The position numbers and the translations under genes are program-made. Under the pieces are notes generated by a model. The model made no database searches and was not told the DNA's origin. It was given only the letters and a program-made list of their open reading frames with translations. Shown here piece by piece: positions 7,874-17,438 of a stretch of 64,000 nucleotides of DNA (position 1 is the stretch's first letter; every line of letters starts with the position of its first letter). The stretch comes from Firmicutes bacterium UBA7510 (GTDB taxonomy: Bacteria; Bacillota; Clostridia; Tissierellales; Sedimentibacteraceae), in assembly GCA_002479485.1 (NCBI GenBank), contig DLNM01000040.1:85309-149308 (forward strand), given 5' to 3'.

Positions 7874-9664
7874 ATGTGCGGAATAGTAGGATATATTGGA
7901 TATGAGGATGTAAAAGAAATCATCCTTTCAGGACTTGAAAAGCTTGAATATAGAGGATATGATTCAGCTGGAATTGCTCTTGTAAATGAAGACGGAGTTA
8001 ATATATTCAAGGACAAAGGAAGAATAAAAGATTTAAGAAATATTGTAGATGAAAATGTAAAAAGTCACCTAGGTATTGGTCATACAAGATGGGCAACACA
8101 TGGTGTACCAAATAGAATAAATTCTCATCCTCACCAAAGCTGTTCTAAAAGATTTACCTTAGTACACAATGGTATAATAGAAAATGAGGTAGATTTAAGA
8201 AATAAGTATTTGAATAATATACACTTTGAAAGTGATACTGATACAGAAACTATAGTTCAATTAATTCAAAAATTTGTAGATGAAGGTGAAGCAGTTGAAT
8301 TAGCAATAAGACATACTATGAGTGAGATACAAGGTTCATATGCTCTAGCGATTTTAGACAAAGATGATCCAAATACAATTTATGCAGCTAAAAATAAATC
8401 ACCTCTTTTAGCTGGAATAGGCAAAGGGTTTAATATGATTGGTAGCGATGCTATGGCTATGATAAGCCGTACCAATATGTTTTATGAGCTGGAGGATAAG
8501 GAGTTTATAAAAATAACTAAGGATTCCATAGACATTTATACAATATACGGTGCTAAGGTTGAAAAGAAACCATTTAAAGCAGATATAGACTTGTCAGATA
8601 TAGAAAAAGGTATCTATCCTCACTATATGTTGAAAGAAATAGAAGAGCAGCCTTTTGTTATAAGAAAGATAATTAATCAGTACAGTAATGAAAATGGTTA
8701 TCCATATATAGAAAAGGAAATCATAGATGATGTAAAAGCTTGTGACAAGGTATATATAATTGCCTGCGGCACGAGTTATCATGCTGGCTTAGTAGGCAAG
8801 CAGCTTTTAGAGAAAATAGCTAATAAGCCAACAGAAGTAATAATAGCGAGTGAATTTGTTTATAATATGCCTTTATTAAGTCAAAAACCATTATTCTTAT
8901 TTATATCTCAAAGTGGAGAAACTGCAGACTGTCGTTCTGTCCTAGTTAAGATTAAGAAAATGGGTTATAAATCTTTAACTATTACAAATGTTAAAGGTTC
9001 AACTTTATCAAGAGAGTCAGATTATACGTTGTTGTTGCATGCAGGACCTGAAATTGCGGTTTGTTCTACAAAAGCATATACAGCTCAAATTGCAGTTTTA
9101 TCTATATTAACTTCATTAGTTAACAATACTATTTCAATAGATATATTTAAAGAGTTAAGTAAAATAGCTAATGTAATGGAAAGTCTATGTGATAATGTTG
9201 ATTTATATAAAAAACTAGCAGAAGATTACTTGCTTGGACAAAGAAGTTGCTTCTATATCGGCAGACATATTGATTATTTTGTTTGCTTAGAAGCTGCACT
9301 AAAACTTAAGGAAATATCATATATTCAAACAGAGGGTTTTGCAGCAGGTGAATTAAAACATGGTACAATTGCTTTAATAGAAGATAGAACACCAGTAATT
9401 GCAATTATTACTCAAGAGACAATAAACCTTAACACACGAAGTAACATCAAGGAAGTTAAAGCTAGAGGAGCAAATACTCTTGTAATAACAATGAAGAAAC
9501 TAAGTACTGAAACTGATCAAATAGTAATTGATGATGTACATGAAATGCTATCACCTTTAGTTGCTATTATACCAGCACAGTATATAGCATACTATGCAGC
9601 ACTAAAAAGAGGCTGTGACATTGATAAACCAAGAAATTTAGCGAAATCTGTAACAGTTGAATAA
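7874..9664 (+). CDS. glmS: Glutamine--fructose-6-phosphate aminotransferase (isomerizing)
   Basis: Makes glucosamine-6-phosphate from fructose-6-phosphate and glutamine, the entry step to UDP-GlcNAc and the cell wall. The N-terminal glutaminase domain begins MCGIVGYIG, where Cys2 is the nucleophile after Met removal, and carries HTRWATHG and the HNGIIEN loop. Two SIS isomerase domains follow, including the phosphosugar-binding SQSGETAD block. The C-terminus KSVTVE is the invariant end of the family. Length 596 aa is typical. AAAGGAG precedes the ATG. Expression is expected to be controlled by the ribozyme directly upstream. Confidence 0.97.
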   Translation: MCGIVGYIGYEDVKEIILSGLEKLEYRGYDSAGIALVNEDGVNIFKDKGRIKDLRNIVDENVKSHLGIGHTRWATHGVPNRINSHPHQSCSKRFTLVHNGIIENEVDLRNKYLNNIHFESDTDTETIVQLIQKFVDEGEAVELAIRHTMSEIQGSYALAILDKDDPNTIYAAKNKSPLLAGIGKGFNMIGSDAMAMISRTNMFYELEDKEFIKITKDSIDIYTIYGAKVEKKPFKADIDLSDIEKGIYPHYMLKEIEEQPFVIRKIINQYSNENGYPYIEKEIIDDVKACDKVYIIACGTSYHAGLVGKQLLEKIANKPTEVIIASEFVYNMPLLSQKPLFLFISQSGETADCRSVLVKIKKMGYKSLTITNVKGSTLSRESDYTLLLHAGPEIAVCSTKAYTAQIAVLSILTSLVNNTISIDIFKELSKIANVMESLCDNVDLYKKLAEDYLLGQRSCFYIGRHIDYFVCLEAALKLKEISYIQTEGFAAGELKHGTIALIEDRTPVIAIITQETINLNTRSNIKEVKARGANTLVITMKKLSTETDQIVIDDVHEMLSPLVAIIPAQYIAYYAALKRGCDIDKPRNLAKSVTVE

Positions 9665-9678
9665 TGCAACACATATAA

Positions 9679-9704
9679 AAACTACGCGAAAAGCGTAGTT
9701 TTTT
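9679..9704 (+). terminator. glmS terminator
   Basis: AAACTACGC pairs with GCGTAGTTT across a GAAAA-type loop, followed by TTTT. It starts 15 bases after the glmS stop. Confidence 0.9.
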
Positions 9705-10011
9705 GCTATAACCCAATTTTATCTATAGTCTCAATATGGACTATAGATAAAATAATTTTGTAATATTCTATCATATGAGTAAATAAAATAATACTAATAT
9801 TTTATGTAAATGAATTTATAATTACTCGATAAAATTCGACTAATATTTATTCAATGCGTCAACATATTAAGTTATTCCGGAAATTTATGTTTTGTAAATA
9901 ATAATATTGAAAATAACATAATAACAATATTTAATAAATAAAATATGACATAATTAAATATATTATAAAGGTGATATAGTGATATTGCTTAAATGTGGTA
10001 AAAAAATCAAG
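9705..10011. other. Intergenic AT-rich stretch, nothing recognised
   Basis: About 300 bases between the glmS terminator and the promoter of the second importer. It contains A/T runs and a short repeat of CTATAG(A)TAAA type near 9720-9750, but no open frame with a ribosome-binding site and no recognisable RNA motif. Confidence 0.5.
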
Positions 10012-10040
10012 TTGACTTTTCTAATGAGCATGTATATAAT
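10012..10040 (+). promoter_or_regulatory. Promoter of the second peptide importer operon
   Basis: TTGACT (10012) and TATAAT (10035) with a 17-base spacer, close to the sigma-A consensus. The predicted transcript start is near 10047, giving a leader of about 110 bases. Confidence 0.8.
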
Positions 10041-10051
10041 TAAAAAAAGTA

Positions 10052-10129
10052 AACGTTATCATAAACATATTTTATGCATAAAAGATATTGAAATTTTAAT
10101 ACAATATGCATAAAAATATCTAACGTTAT
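10052..10129 (+). repeat. Symmetric pair of repeats in the importer leader
   Basis: AACGTTAT occurs at 10052 and 10122, and TATGCATA at 10073 and 10105, giving an A-B-B-A arrangement just downstream of the promoter. AACGTT and TATGCATA are each self-complementary, so the block may be a set of operators or fold in RNA. Confidence 0.5.
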
Positions 10130-10159
10130 ATTATTATATTGACAGAAAGGAGAAAATAA

Positions 10160-11077
10160 ATGACACGTTATATATTGAAGAGAGTTTTATCAGCAGTTAT
10201 AACAATTTGGTTTATCATGACAATTACCTTTATACTTATGCACAGTATACCCGGTGATCCGTTTGCATCTGAAAGAGCAATGGATGAAAATGTTAAAAAA
10301 GCTATTTATGCTAAATATGGGTTTGATAAACCATTATATCAACAGTATTTTATTTATTTAGGAAATTTTCTAAAAGGAGATTTTGGGGTATCATTTCTGA
10401 AAAAAGGTATTACTACTGAAAAAATAATCTCAAGTGGATTTCCATACTCATTAAATATTGGTATAATTGCATCTATAATGGTTATAGCAATAGGTGTAAC
10501 TGCAGGTATTATTGCAGCACTAAAACAAAATAAGATATTTGATCGAGTAGCTATGATTTTTGCAACACTAGGTGCAACTGTTCCAAGTTTTGTTATCGCA
10601 ACTGGATTTTTGTACATATTTAGTAAATTGCTAGGATGGGTTCCTGCGTTTGGTGTTAATAAGTGGCAAGGGTATATAGGACCTTCAATAGCAATAGGTA
10701 TGTTCTCGTTGTCATATGTAACAAGACTTACAAGATCTTCATTACTTGAAGTTTTACAACAAGACTATATTAGAACTGCTAGAGCCAAGGGATTATCAGA
10801 GGCTGTAGTAATTGGTAAACATGCATTAAGAAATGCTTTAATACCAATTGTTACTTACATCGGACCTATGATAGCAGGTATTTTAACTGGCTCTTTTGTA
10901 GCAGAAAAAGTTTTTGGTATCCCGGGAATTGGACAATTATTTACAACTAGTATTACCAGCCGAGATTATACACTGATTATGGGTATTACTGTATTCTTTT
11001 CAGTATTATTAGTACTATGTGTACTAATAGTTGATATAGTATATGTAATAATAGATCCGCGTATTAAATTTGAATAG
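10160..11077 (+). CDS. Oligopeptide ABC transporter permease, OppB type
   Basis: First permease of a second, complete peptide importer (order B-C-D-F-A). It begins MTRYILKRVLSAVITIWFIM, has six predicted helices and carries the EAA loop RTARAKGLSEAVVIGKHALR. It ends IIDPRIKFE as the family does. The periplasmic loop contains the conserved LGLDKP-like block in the form YGFDKPLYQQY. Length 305 aa is standard. AGAAAGGAG lies upstream of the ATG. The OppB label reflects closer resemblance to oligopeptide systems; the substrate is not readable. Confidence 0.92.
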   Translation: MTRYILKRVLSAVITIWFIMTITFILMHSIPGDPFASERAMDENVKKAIYAKYGFDKPLYQQYFIYLGNFLKGDFGVSFLKKGITTEKIISSGFPYSLNIGIIASIMVIAIGVTAGIIAALKQNKIFDRVAMIFATLGATVPSFVIATGFLYIFSKLLGWVPAFGVNKWQGYIGPSIAIGMFSLSYVTRLTRSSLLEVLQQDYIRTARAKGLSEAVVIGKHALRNALIPIVTYIGPMIAGILTGSFVAEKVFGIPGIGQLFTTSITSRDYTLIMGITVFFSVLLVLCVLIVDIVYVIIDPRIKFE

Positions 11078-11088
11078 GAGTTATGATT

Positions 11089-12327
11089 ATGTGGGAAGAG
11101 TTAGATATTACGGAAAAAGATGCGGAAAAAGTTGAAAGGCCAAGTCTAACATATTGGCAAGATGCCTGGAGAAGATTAAGACAAAACAAAATTGCGATAG
11201 CATCATTAGTGGTTATTATTATAATAACATTATCAGCGATATTTGTTCCATTTTTTTGGCCTTTAAAGTATTCAGATCAAGTGCTTGACTTTTCTAATAC
11301 TCCACCAAGTTTTAATATATATGACCTAGGTGATGATAACTATATTTATGTAAATAATGAGTATAAGGTATTAGAAGTAACAAAAGATGGAAAGCTTTTG
11401 AAGATGGCAGATTTAGTAAAAGATGATAAAGAAAATAGGAGATATGAGTATGTAGTTGGTAGCGATAATATAGTTGTAGACTACAGTCCTTATTTTAATG
11501 CAAGCAAGGAATTCATTGAACTTAAAAAACAAGCAAGAAAAGATCCAAAGATAGATATAGAAAAAGCTGAAAAGGATTTGGAAAATACTCCTAGAAGTAT
11601 TGTTTATTGTAATGAAAACGTTTTGCGTGAATCGTTTAAGGTAAGAAATAAAACATATATTTTAGGAACAGATTCATTAGGAAGAGATTTATTCATAAGA
11701 ATAATATACGGAGCTAGAATTTCCCTAACTGTTGGAATTGTTGCAGCTATTATGAACTTTGTAATAGGAGTTTTATATGGTGGAATTTCAGGATATTTTG
11801 GGGGAAAAGTTGACAATATAATGATGAGAATTGTTGATACCATCAGTTCCATTCCAATGATGTTATACGTTATATTGCTTTCAGTTTTAATGAATGATAC
11901 TGGTATAGTAACTATAATTATAGCTATAAGTTTAACTTATTGGGAAGGTATGGCACGACTTGTTCGTGGTCAAGTTCTTAGCTTAAAAGAGCAAGAATTT
12001 GTTCTAGCGGCACAAACATTAGGTGCATCTACTACAAGAATATTAGGTAGACACTTAATACCAAATATTATGGGACCGGTTATGGTTTCAATAACAATGC
12101 AAATACCAAGTGCTATATTTACAGAAGCGTTTTTAAGCTTTATAGGATTAGGAGTATCAGCTCCAATGGCTTCTTGGGGTAAATTATGTAACGATGCTTT
12201 AGCAGCATTTTTAACATATCCTTATCAGCTATTCTATCCAGCTTTAGCAATTTGTATTACTATTCTTGCATTTAATTTGCTTGGTGATGGTCTAAGAGAC
12301 GCTTTAGACCCTAAACTTAGAAAGTAG
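11089..12327 (+). CDS. OppC-type permease with an extra extracytoplasmic segment
   Basis: Second permease of the importer, about 110 residues longer than usual. Helix 1 is at residues about 36-60. Residues about 65-190 form a polar segment (YIYVNNEYKVLEVTKDGKLL, later lysine- and glutamate-rich) before the conserved LGTDSLGRDLFIRII, after which the transport domain with EAA loop (LAAQTLGASTTRILGRHLIP) is normal. The same loop position holds the propeller in the other importer's C permease, but this segment shows no WG-ending RCC1 repeats. The start is placed at 11089 because AGGAG is eight bases away; an in-frame ATG at 11083 would be only two bases from it. Confidence 0.9.
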   Translation: MWEELDITEKDAEKVERPSLTYWQDAWRRLRQNKIAIASLVVIIIITLSAIFVPFFWPLKYSDQVLDFSNTPPSFNIYDLGDDNYIYVNNEYKVLEVTKDGKLLKMADLVKDDKENRRYEYVVGSDNIVVDYSPYFNASKEFIELKKQARKDPKIDIEKAEKDLENTPRSIVYCNENVLRESFKVRNKTYILGTDSLGRDLFIRIIYGARISLTVGIVAAIMNFVIGVLYGGISGYFGGKVDNIMMRIVDTISSIPMMLYVILLSVLMNDTGIVTIIIAISLTYWEGMARLVRGQVLSLKEQEFVLAAQTLGASTTRILGRHLIPNIMGPVMVSITMQIPSAIFTEAFLSFIGLGVSAPMASWGKLCNDALAAFLTYPYQLFYPALAICITILAFNLLGDGLRDALDPKLRK

Positions 12328-12342
12328 AAAGAGGTGGAAAAT

Positions 12343-13371
12343 ATGACTGATAAATTATTAGAAGTGAAAGACCTAAAAACATCTTTTTTTACGCATTTAG
12401 GTGAGGTAAAAGCTATAAGAGGTGTGAGCTTTCATTTAAACAAATCTGAAGCTATAGGTATAGTTGGTGAAAGTGGTAGTGGTAAGAGTGTTACTTCACT
12501 TTCTATTATGAGATTATTGCAACACCCAGGTAAAATTGTTGGTGGGGAGATTTTCTTTAAAGGTGAAGACATAGTTAAAAGATCTAATAAAGAAATGATG
12601 AATATTAGAGGAAATGAAATTGCTATGATATTTCAAGACCCAATGACTGCATTAAATCCAGTATACACAATAGGCAATCAAATTTCTGAGGTTATACTAA
12701 AGCATCAGAAACTATCTAAAAAAGATGCTTATAATAAATCAATTGAAATGCTTAAGCTAGTAGGTATACCTGATCCAGAAAAAAGAATTAAAAATTATCC
12801 TCACGAATTTAGTGGCGGTATGAGACAAAGAGCTATGATTGCAATGGCTTTATCTTGTGAACCTGATTTACTAATAGCTGATGAGCCTACAACTGCACTT
12901 GATGTTACTATACAAGCACAGATATTAAGTCTAATGAAAGAATTAAATAGTAAATTAAACACTTCTACAATCCTTATAACGCATGATTTAGGCGTTGTAT
13001 CTGATGTTTGTTCAAGGATTATAGTTATGTATGGTGGTTTAATAATGGAACAAGGAGATAAAAGAGATATATTTTATTCTCCTCAACATCCATATACTAT
13101 GGGACTTTTAAAGTCTATACCTAAATTAGATTCAGGTCAAAAGATAAGACTTGTACCTATAGCTGGAACACCTCCAGATTTATTAAATCCACCATCAGGA
13201 TGTCCATTCTATGCTAGATGTGATTATGCTATGCGAATATGCGCTAAGGAACAACCTCCTTGTTTTTCAGAAACAGATGGACATCAAACAATGTGTTGGT
13301 TATTGCATAAGGACGCACCTGAAAATGCAGCGTATGAAAGTCAAAAAGGAGGTGTAAGAGGCAATGTCTAG
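12343..13371 (+). CDS. Oligopeptide ABC transporter ATPase, OppD type
   Basis: ATP-binding subunit with Walker A (GESGSGKS), Q-loop (MIFQDPMTALNP), signature (FSGGMRQR), Walker B (LLIADEPTTALD) and switch histidine (ITHDLGVV). The C-terminal oligopeptide extension has PSGCPFYARCDYAM with its cysteines. The ATG at 12343 is preceded by AGAGGTGG at normal spacing; an in-frame GTG at 12334 lies inside that site and is unlikely. It overlaps the following ATPase gene by eight bases. Confidence 0.93.
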   Translation: MTDKLLEVKDLKTSFFTHLGEVKAIRGVSFHLNKSEAIGIVGESGSGKSVTSLSIMRLLQHPGKIVGGEIFFKGEDIVKRSNKEMMNIRGNEIAMIFQDPMTALNPVYTIGNQISEVILKHQKLSKKDAYNKSIEMLKLVGIPDPEKRIKNYPHEFSGGMRQRAMIAMALSCEPDLLIADEPTTALDVTIQAQILSLMKELNSKLNTSTILITHDLGVVSDVCSRIIVMYGGLIMEQGDKRDIFYSPQHPYTMGLLKSIPKLDSGQKIRLVPIAGTPPDLLNPPSGCPFYARCDYAMRICAKEQPPCFSETDGHQTMCWLLHKDAPENAAYESQKGGVRGNV

Positions 13372-14344
13372 TGTTGAGAAATTAATCGAAGTTAAAGGAT
13401 TAAAAAAATATTTCGTAAAGGAAACTGGTTTTATTAAAAGTAAGGTAGAACATGTAAAAGCAGTTGATGATGTATCATTTTATATAAAAAAGGGTGAAAC
13501 TTTAGGTCTAGTAGGAGAATCAGGCTGTGGAAAATCGACTACTGGAAGAACTATTATAAGACTATATGACTCTACTGCTGGTGAGATATTATATGATGGA
13601 AAAAATATAGCTAACCTAAATAAAAAAGAGTTGATGCCTTATAGAAAGAAAATGCAAATGATATTTCAAGACCCTTATGCATCACTTAATGCAAGAATGA
13701 CAGTTGCTGATATAATTGGTGAATCACTTGATATTCATAAAATTGCAACAGGAAAAGAAAGGCAAGAGATAATTTATGATTTATTGGCTAAAGTAGGTCT
13801 TGGTAAGGATCACGCCAGTAGATATCCACACGAATTTAGTGGAGGGCAACGTCAACGTATAGGAATTGCGAGAGCCCTTGCAGTTAAACCTGAATTTATT
13901 ATTTGTGATGAACCTATTTCAGCTCTTGATGTATCTATACAGGCTCAGGTTGTTAATATGCTTGATGATCTACAGAACGAATTAGGGTTGACATATTTAT
14001 TTATAGCTCACGATTTGTCAATGGTAAAACATATTTCTAATAGAGTTGGAGTTATGTATCTTGGAAGTTTAGTAGAGGTAGCTAGTAGTGCTGAACTATA
14101 CAAAAATCCAGTTCATCCATATACACAAGCATTATTATCTTCAATACCTATACCAGACCCTGATAAATCTGAAGAGATAAATAGAATTGTTCTTGAAGGA
14201 GATGTTCCTAGTCCACTTAATCCACCTTCAGGATGTAAGTTTAGAACAAGGTGTAAATATGCTATGAAAATATGCTCAGAAGAAAATCCTATAATAAAAG
14301 AAGTGAGCACAGAGCATTTTGTAGCGTGTCATTTAGTTAAATAG
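13364..14344 (+). CDS. Oligopeptide ABC transporter ATPase, OppF type
   Basis: Second ATPase of the importer, 326 aa and of normal architecture, without the insert seen in the homolog at 5764-7215. Walker A is GESGCGKS, the Q-loop MIFQDPYASLNA, the signature FSGGQRQR, Walker B FIICDEPISALD and the switch region IAHDLS. The C-terminal PSGCKFRTRCKYAMK extension is present. AAAGGAGGTG precedes the ATG, which overlaps the upstream gene. It gives a useful within-genome reference for locating the extra domain in the other F protein. Confidence 0.94.
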   Translation: MSSVEKLIEVKGLKKYFVKETGFIKSKVEHVKAVDDVSFYIKKGETLGLVGESGCGKSTTGRTIIRLYDSTAGEILYDGKNIANLNKKELMPYRKKMQMIFQDPYASLNARMTVADIIGESLDIHKIATGKERQEIIYDLLAKVGLGKDHASRYPHEFSGGQRQRIGIARALAVKPEFIICDEPISALDVSIQAQVVNMLDDLQNELGLTYLFIAHDLSMVKHISNRVGVMYLGSLVEVASSAELYKNPVHPYTQALLSSIPIPDPDKSEEINRIVLEGDVPSPLNPPSGCKFRTRCKYAMKICSEENPIIKEVSTEHFVACHLVK

Positions 14345-14440
14345 AAATATATTAAACTGAAGATTTATGATAAATATAACGGGCTATAAAAGTCTATTAT
14401 ATATATTAAAACAAAATAATAAAAAAATGGGAGGATTTAT

Positions 14441-16267
14441 ATGAAAAAGATTTTGGCAATATTATTGGTACTTGCTATGGTATTAGCAGTGCCAGCTGGT
14501 TGCGAGAAGAAAATGAGTACTGAGTATTTGGTTTGGAATATAGCTGTAGATCCAAAAACTTTTGACCCAGGACTTAACAACGCAAATGACGGTGGACACG
14601 TTATTCAAAATTTATTTGAAGGTTTAATGCAAGAAACAGAAGATGGATTAAAACCTGCACAAGCAAAGGATTATAAAGTTTCTGATGATGGGTTAGTATA
14701 TACATTTACATTAAGAGATGATGCTAAATGGTCTGATGGAAAACCTGTTACAGCTCAAGATTTCGTTTATGCATGGCAAAGAGTTTGTGACCCTGCAGTT
14801 GCATCAGAATATTCTTTCATAATGGCTCCTTATATTAAGGGTGGAGAAGAGTTGTTATCTTCTGGAACTAAAAACATAACAGATGAAGATATAGCTTCAT
14901 ACAAAGAGTTAGGTGTTGTATTAACAGATGAACAGTTTAATATGTTAAAAAATTGTGTTGAAGACGATACCCATAAAAATCCAGTTGCAATCAGTGATGA
15001 TGATTTAAAAACTATACGTAAAGCATTTAAAGATGCTATGGGCGTTAAGGCTTTAGATGAGAAAAACTTTGAAGTTACACTTAATTTCCCATGCTCATAC
15101 TTCTTAAGTTTAACTACATTCTATACATATATGCCAGTTAGAGAAGATGCAGTTGCAAATGGCGAGGGCTGGGAGAAAAACCCTGCTACATGTATAAGCA
15201 ATGGACCATTTGTTTTAGAAGAATATCAAATAGGTTCACATTTACTTTTGAAGAAAAACGATAATTATTATAATGCTAAAAAAGTTAGACTTGCAGGTAT
15301 TAGAGGAGTTATGATTACTGAAGCTACTACAGCACATAGTGCTTACCAAGCTGGTGAGATTCAAGTAAATGATCAAATTCCACAAGATGAAATTCCAAAA
15401 TTATTAGCAGAAGATCCTAACTTTACACAAAAAGCACAGGTAGGTACATATTATGCTATATTTAACTGTGACGCTGAGCCTACAAATGATGTTAGAGTAA
15501 GAAAGGCTTTAACATTAGCAATTGATAGAAAGAAAATATGTGAACAAGTTGCTAAAGGTGGACAGATACCAGCAGCCGGTTTCATACCTCCAAACTTATC
15601 ATATTCAGATGGAACATCATGTAGAGCTCTTGATAAGGATGGTAATCCAATTCCTGAATTTGGTATAGATCCAAATAAAGCACTAGTTGATGAAGCTAAA
15701 AAATTATTAGCTGATGCTGGTTACCCAGATGGAAAAGGTTTCCCTAAACTAACATTTATCTATAATACAAGTGAAGCTCATCAAAAGATAGCTGAAGCAT
15801 TGCAAGAAATGTGGAAGACAAACTTGAATATTGATATAGAACTTAAAAATGAAGAGTGGGCTGTATTCCAAGATACAAGAAGAGATGGTCACTTTACATT
15901 GGCTAGGGGTGGTTGGTTAGGAGACTATGCAGCACCTATGACTATGCTTGATTTATTTACATCATATTCTGGAAACAATGATGCTCAATGGAGATGGAAT
16001 GAGCAGCCAGCAGTTGCTCCTCATGATAAGACTTTAAACCCTGAAAATAAAGAATTTGATGATGCTATAAAAACAGCAATGGTTACTTCTGGTAAAGAGC
16101 AAGACACTGCTTATAGAAAAGCGGAGCAAGTTATGATGGATAATCAAGTTATAATGCCAATATATTACTACAGTTTCTTATATGTTATTGACAGTTCTAA
16201 AGTAGAAGGTGTAGAAAAAACTCTAATGGGTCAATGGATATTCAAAAACGCAGAAATTATTGAATAA
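14441..16267 (+). CDS. Oligopeptide-binding lipoprotein, OppA type
   Basis: Membrane-anchored substrate-binding protein of the second importer. The signal peptide MKKILAILLVLAMVLAVPAG ends at a lipobox with Cys21, so it should be lipidated and held at the outer face of the membrane. The SBP_bac_5 signature is seen as AKWSDGKPVTAQDFVYAW. The region YAIFNCDAEPTNDVRVRKAL corresponds to the conserved 'N....P..D.rVRkAl' block of peptide-binding proteins. Length 608 aa is normal. GGGAGG precedes the ATG, and a strong terminator follows the gene, closing the operon. Placement last in the operon differs from the first importer, where the binding protein comes first. Confidence 0.94.
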   Translation: MKKILAILLVLAMVLAVPAGCEKKMSTEYLVWNIAVDPKTFDPGLNNANDGGHVIQNLFEGLMQETEDGLKPAQAKDYKVSDDGLVYTFTLRDDAKWSDGKPVTAQDFVYAWQRVCDPAVASEYSFIMAPYIKGGEELLSSGTKNITDEDIASYKELGVVLTDEQFNMLKNCVEDDTHKNPVAISDDDLKTIRKAFKDAMGVKALDEKNFEVTLNFPCSYFLSLTTFYTYMPVREDAVANGEGWEKNPATCISNGPFVLEEYQIGSHLLLKKNDNYYNAKKVRLAGIRGVMITEATTAHSAYQAGEIQVNDQIPQDEIPKLLAEDPNFTQKAQVGTYYAIFNCDAEPTNDVRVRKALTLAIDRKKICEQVAKGGQIPAAGFIPPNLSYSDGTSCRALDKDGNPIPEFGIDPNKALVDEAKKLLADAGYPDGKGFPKLTFIYNTSEAHQKIAEALQEMWKTNLNIDIELKNEEWAVFQDTRRDGHFTLARGGWLGDYAAPMTMLDLFTSYSGNNDAQWRWNEQPAVAPHDKTLNPENKEFDDAIKTAMVTSGKEQDTAYRKAEQVMMDNQVIMPIYYYSFLYVIDSSKVEGVEKTLMGQWIFKNAEIIE

Positions 16268-16282
16268 TAAAATATTAGTTGA

Positions 16283-16318
16283 TAAAAGGATTACATATCT
16301 GTAGTCCTTTTATTTTTG
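16283..16318 (+). terminator. Terminator of the second importer operon
   Basis: AAAAGGATTACA pairs with TGTAGTCCTTTT (one G-T pair) across a four-base loop, followed by TATTTTTG. Confidence 0.88.
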
Positions 16319-16337
16319 TTTAACATGGGGTGAACCC

Positions 16338-16366
16338 TTGACATTTTTATTGATAAATAATAGTAT
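16338..16366 (+). promoter_or_regulatory. Promoter of the GAF-domain reductase gene
   Basis: TTGACA (16338), 17-base spacer, TAGTAT (16361). It lies about 40 bases upstream of the chosen start codon. Confidence 0.65.
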
Positions 16367-16405
16367 TATAAATAATAATATAAATATTAAATGAGGTATA
16401 AGATT

Positions 16406-16909
16406 ATGATAAAAATCGAAGATTTAAATTTTAAAAGTAAATCTAAATTATATAGTTATCTAAATTTAAAAATAACAGGTCTTGTATGTGAGAAAAATGA
16501 CTGGTTGGCTAGCTTAGCGAATATATCAGCAACACTATGGATATTGCTAAAAGATATTAATTGGGTTGGTTTTTATTTATATAAGAACGAAGAATTAATA
16601 TTAGGACCTTTTCAAGGGAAACCAGCATGTACAAATATCGCTATAGGTAAAGGCGTTTGTGGTACTGCTGCAAGCAAATTAGAAACACAATTAGTTAAAA
16701 ATGTTCATGATTTTGAAGGTCATATCGCTTGTGATAGTGATTCGAAATCCGAGATAGTGTTACCAATAGTAAAAGATAATAAACTTATTGGAGTTTTAGA
16801 TATAGATAGCCCAATATATGATAGATTTGATGAGGAAGATAAATTAGGATTAGAGAAACTTGTGGATATTATGACGAAATATATTATATTTCCAAACAAA
16901 TTTGTCTAA
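16406..16909 (+). CDS. msrC: Free methionine-(R)-sulfoxide reductase, GAF domain
   Basis: Small cytoplasmic GAF-domain enzyme expected to reduce free L-methionine-(R)-sulfoxide in oxidative-stress repair. The family's three cysteines are visible in context: PACTNIAIG, GKGVCGTAAS and GHIACDSDSKSEIVLPI. The segment WVGFYLYKNEELILGPFQGKP, seen here in parts, matches the N-terminal GAF block. The start is set at 16406 because GAGGT lies eight bases upstream, rather than the in-frame ATG at 16391 that overlaps the site; this gives 167 aa, the usual size. It has its own promoter and a hairpin after it, so it is probably monocistronic. Confidence 0.85.
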   Translation: MIKIEDLNFKSKSKLYSYLNLKITGLVCEKNDWLASLANISATLWILLKDINWVGFYLYKNEELILGPFQGKPACTNIAIGKGVCGTAASKLETQLVKNVHDFEGHIACDSDSKSEIVLPIVKDNKLIGVLDIDSPIYDRFDEEDKLGLEKLVDIMTKYIIFPNKFV

Positions 16910-16929
16910 ATTAATTTATAATTTTATTA

Positions 16930-16968
16930 AAATAACTTCATTACAAAATTATTTAATGAAGCTATTTA
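16930..16968 (+). terminator. Hairpin terminator after msrC
   Basis: AATAACTTCATTA pairs imperfectly with TTAATGAAGCTATTT. The tail is T/A mixed rather than a pure T run, so efficiency is uncertain. Confidence 0.6.
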
Positions 16969-17034
16969 TAAACTTGAAAGTATTTTATTTATACTATATA
17001 ATAATAATGAAAAATATAAAAAAGAGGTGTTAAC

Positions 17035-17418
17035 ATGAGCAATCAAATGATAAACACAAATAATGCTCCTAAAGCTATAGGACCATATTCACAAGCAGTA
17101 AGAACAGGGGATTTATTATACATATCTGGGCAAATACCTGTTAACCCAGCTACAGGAGAAGTAGTAGAGAATTGCTTTAAAAAGCAAACTGAGCAATCTA
17201 TGAAAAATATATTAGCTATATTAAATGAAGCTGGACTTAATTTTACAAATGTAGTTAAAACTAACTTGTTTATAACAGACATGGGTAAATTTTCTGAAGT
17301 AAATGAAGTATATTCTACTTTCTTTACAGATTATTTCCCAGCTAGAGCATGTGTGCAGGTAAGCGCTTTGCCTAAAAATGTATTAGTAGAAATAGAGGCA
17401 GTTGCTAGCTTCAAGTAG
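17035..17418 (+). CDS. ridA: RidA family enamine/imine deaminase
   Basis: Hydrolyses reactive 2-aminoacrylate-type enamines and imines released by pyridoxal-phosphate enzymes. The 127-aa sequence has the RidA hallmarks: NAPKAIGPYSQAV near the N-terminus, YISGQIPVNPATGE in the middle, and FPARACVQVSALPKNVLVEI near the end, including the substrate-carboxylate-binding arginine of the PAR motif. The trimeric fold is a family property. AGAGGTG precedes the ATG. folD begins 20 bases downstream with no terminator between, so the two are probably co-transcribed. Confidence 0.95.
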   Translation: MSNQMINTNNAPKAIGPYSQAVRTGDLLYISGQIPVNPATGEVVENCFKKQTEQSMKNILAILNEAGLNFTNVVKTNLFITDMGKFSEVNEVYSTFFTDYFPARACVQVSALPKNVLVEIEAVASFK

Positions 17419-17438
17419 AGAATTGTTTGGAGGAAAAT

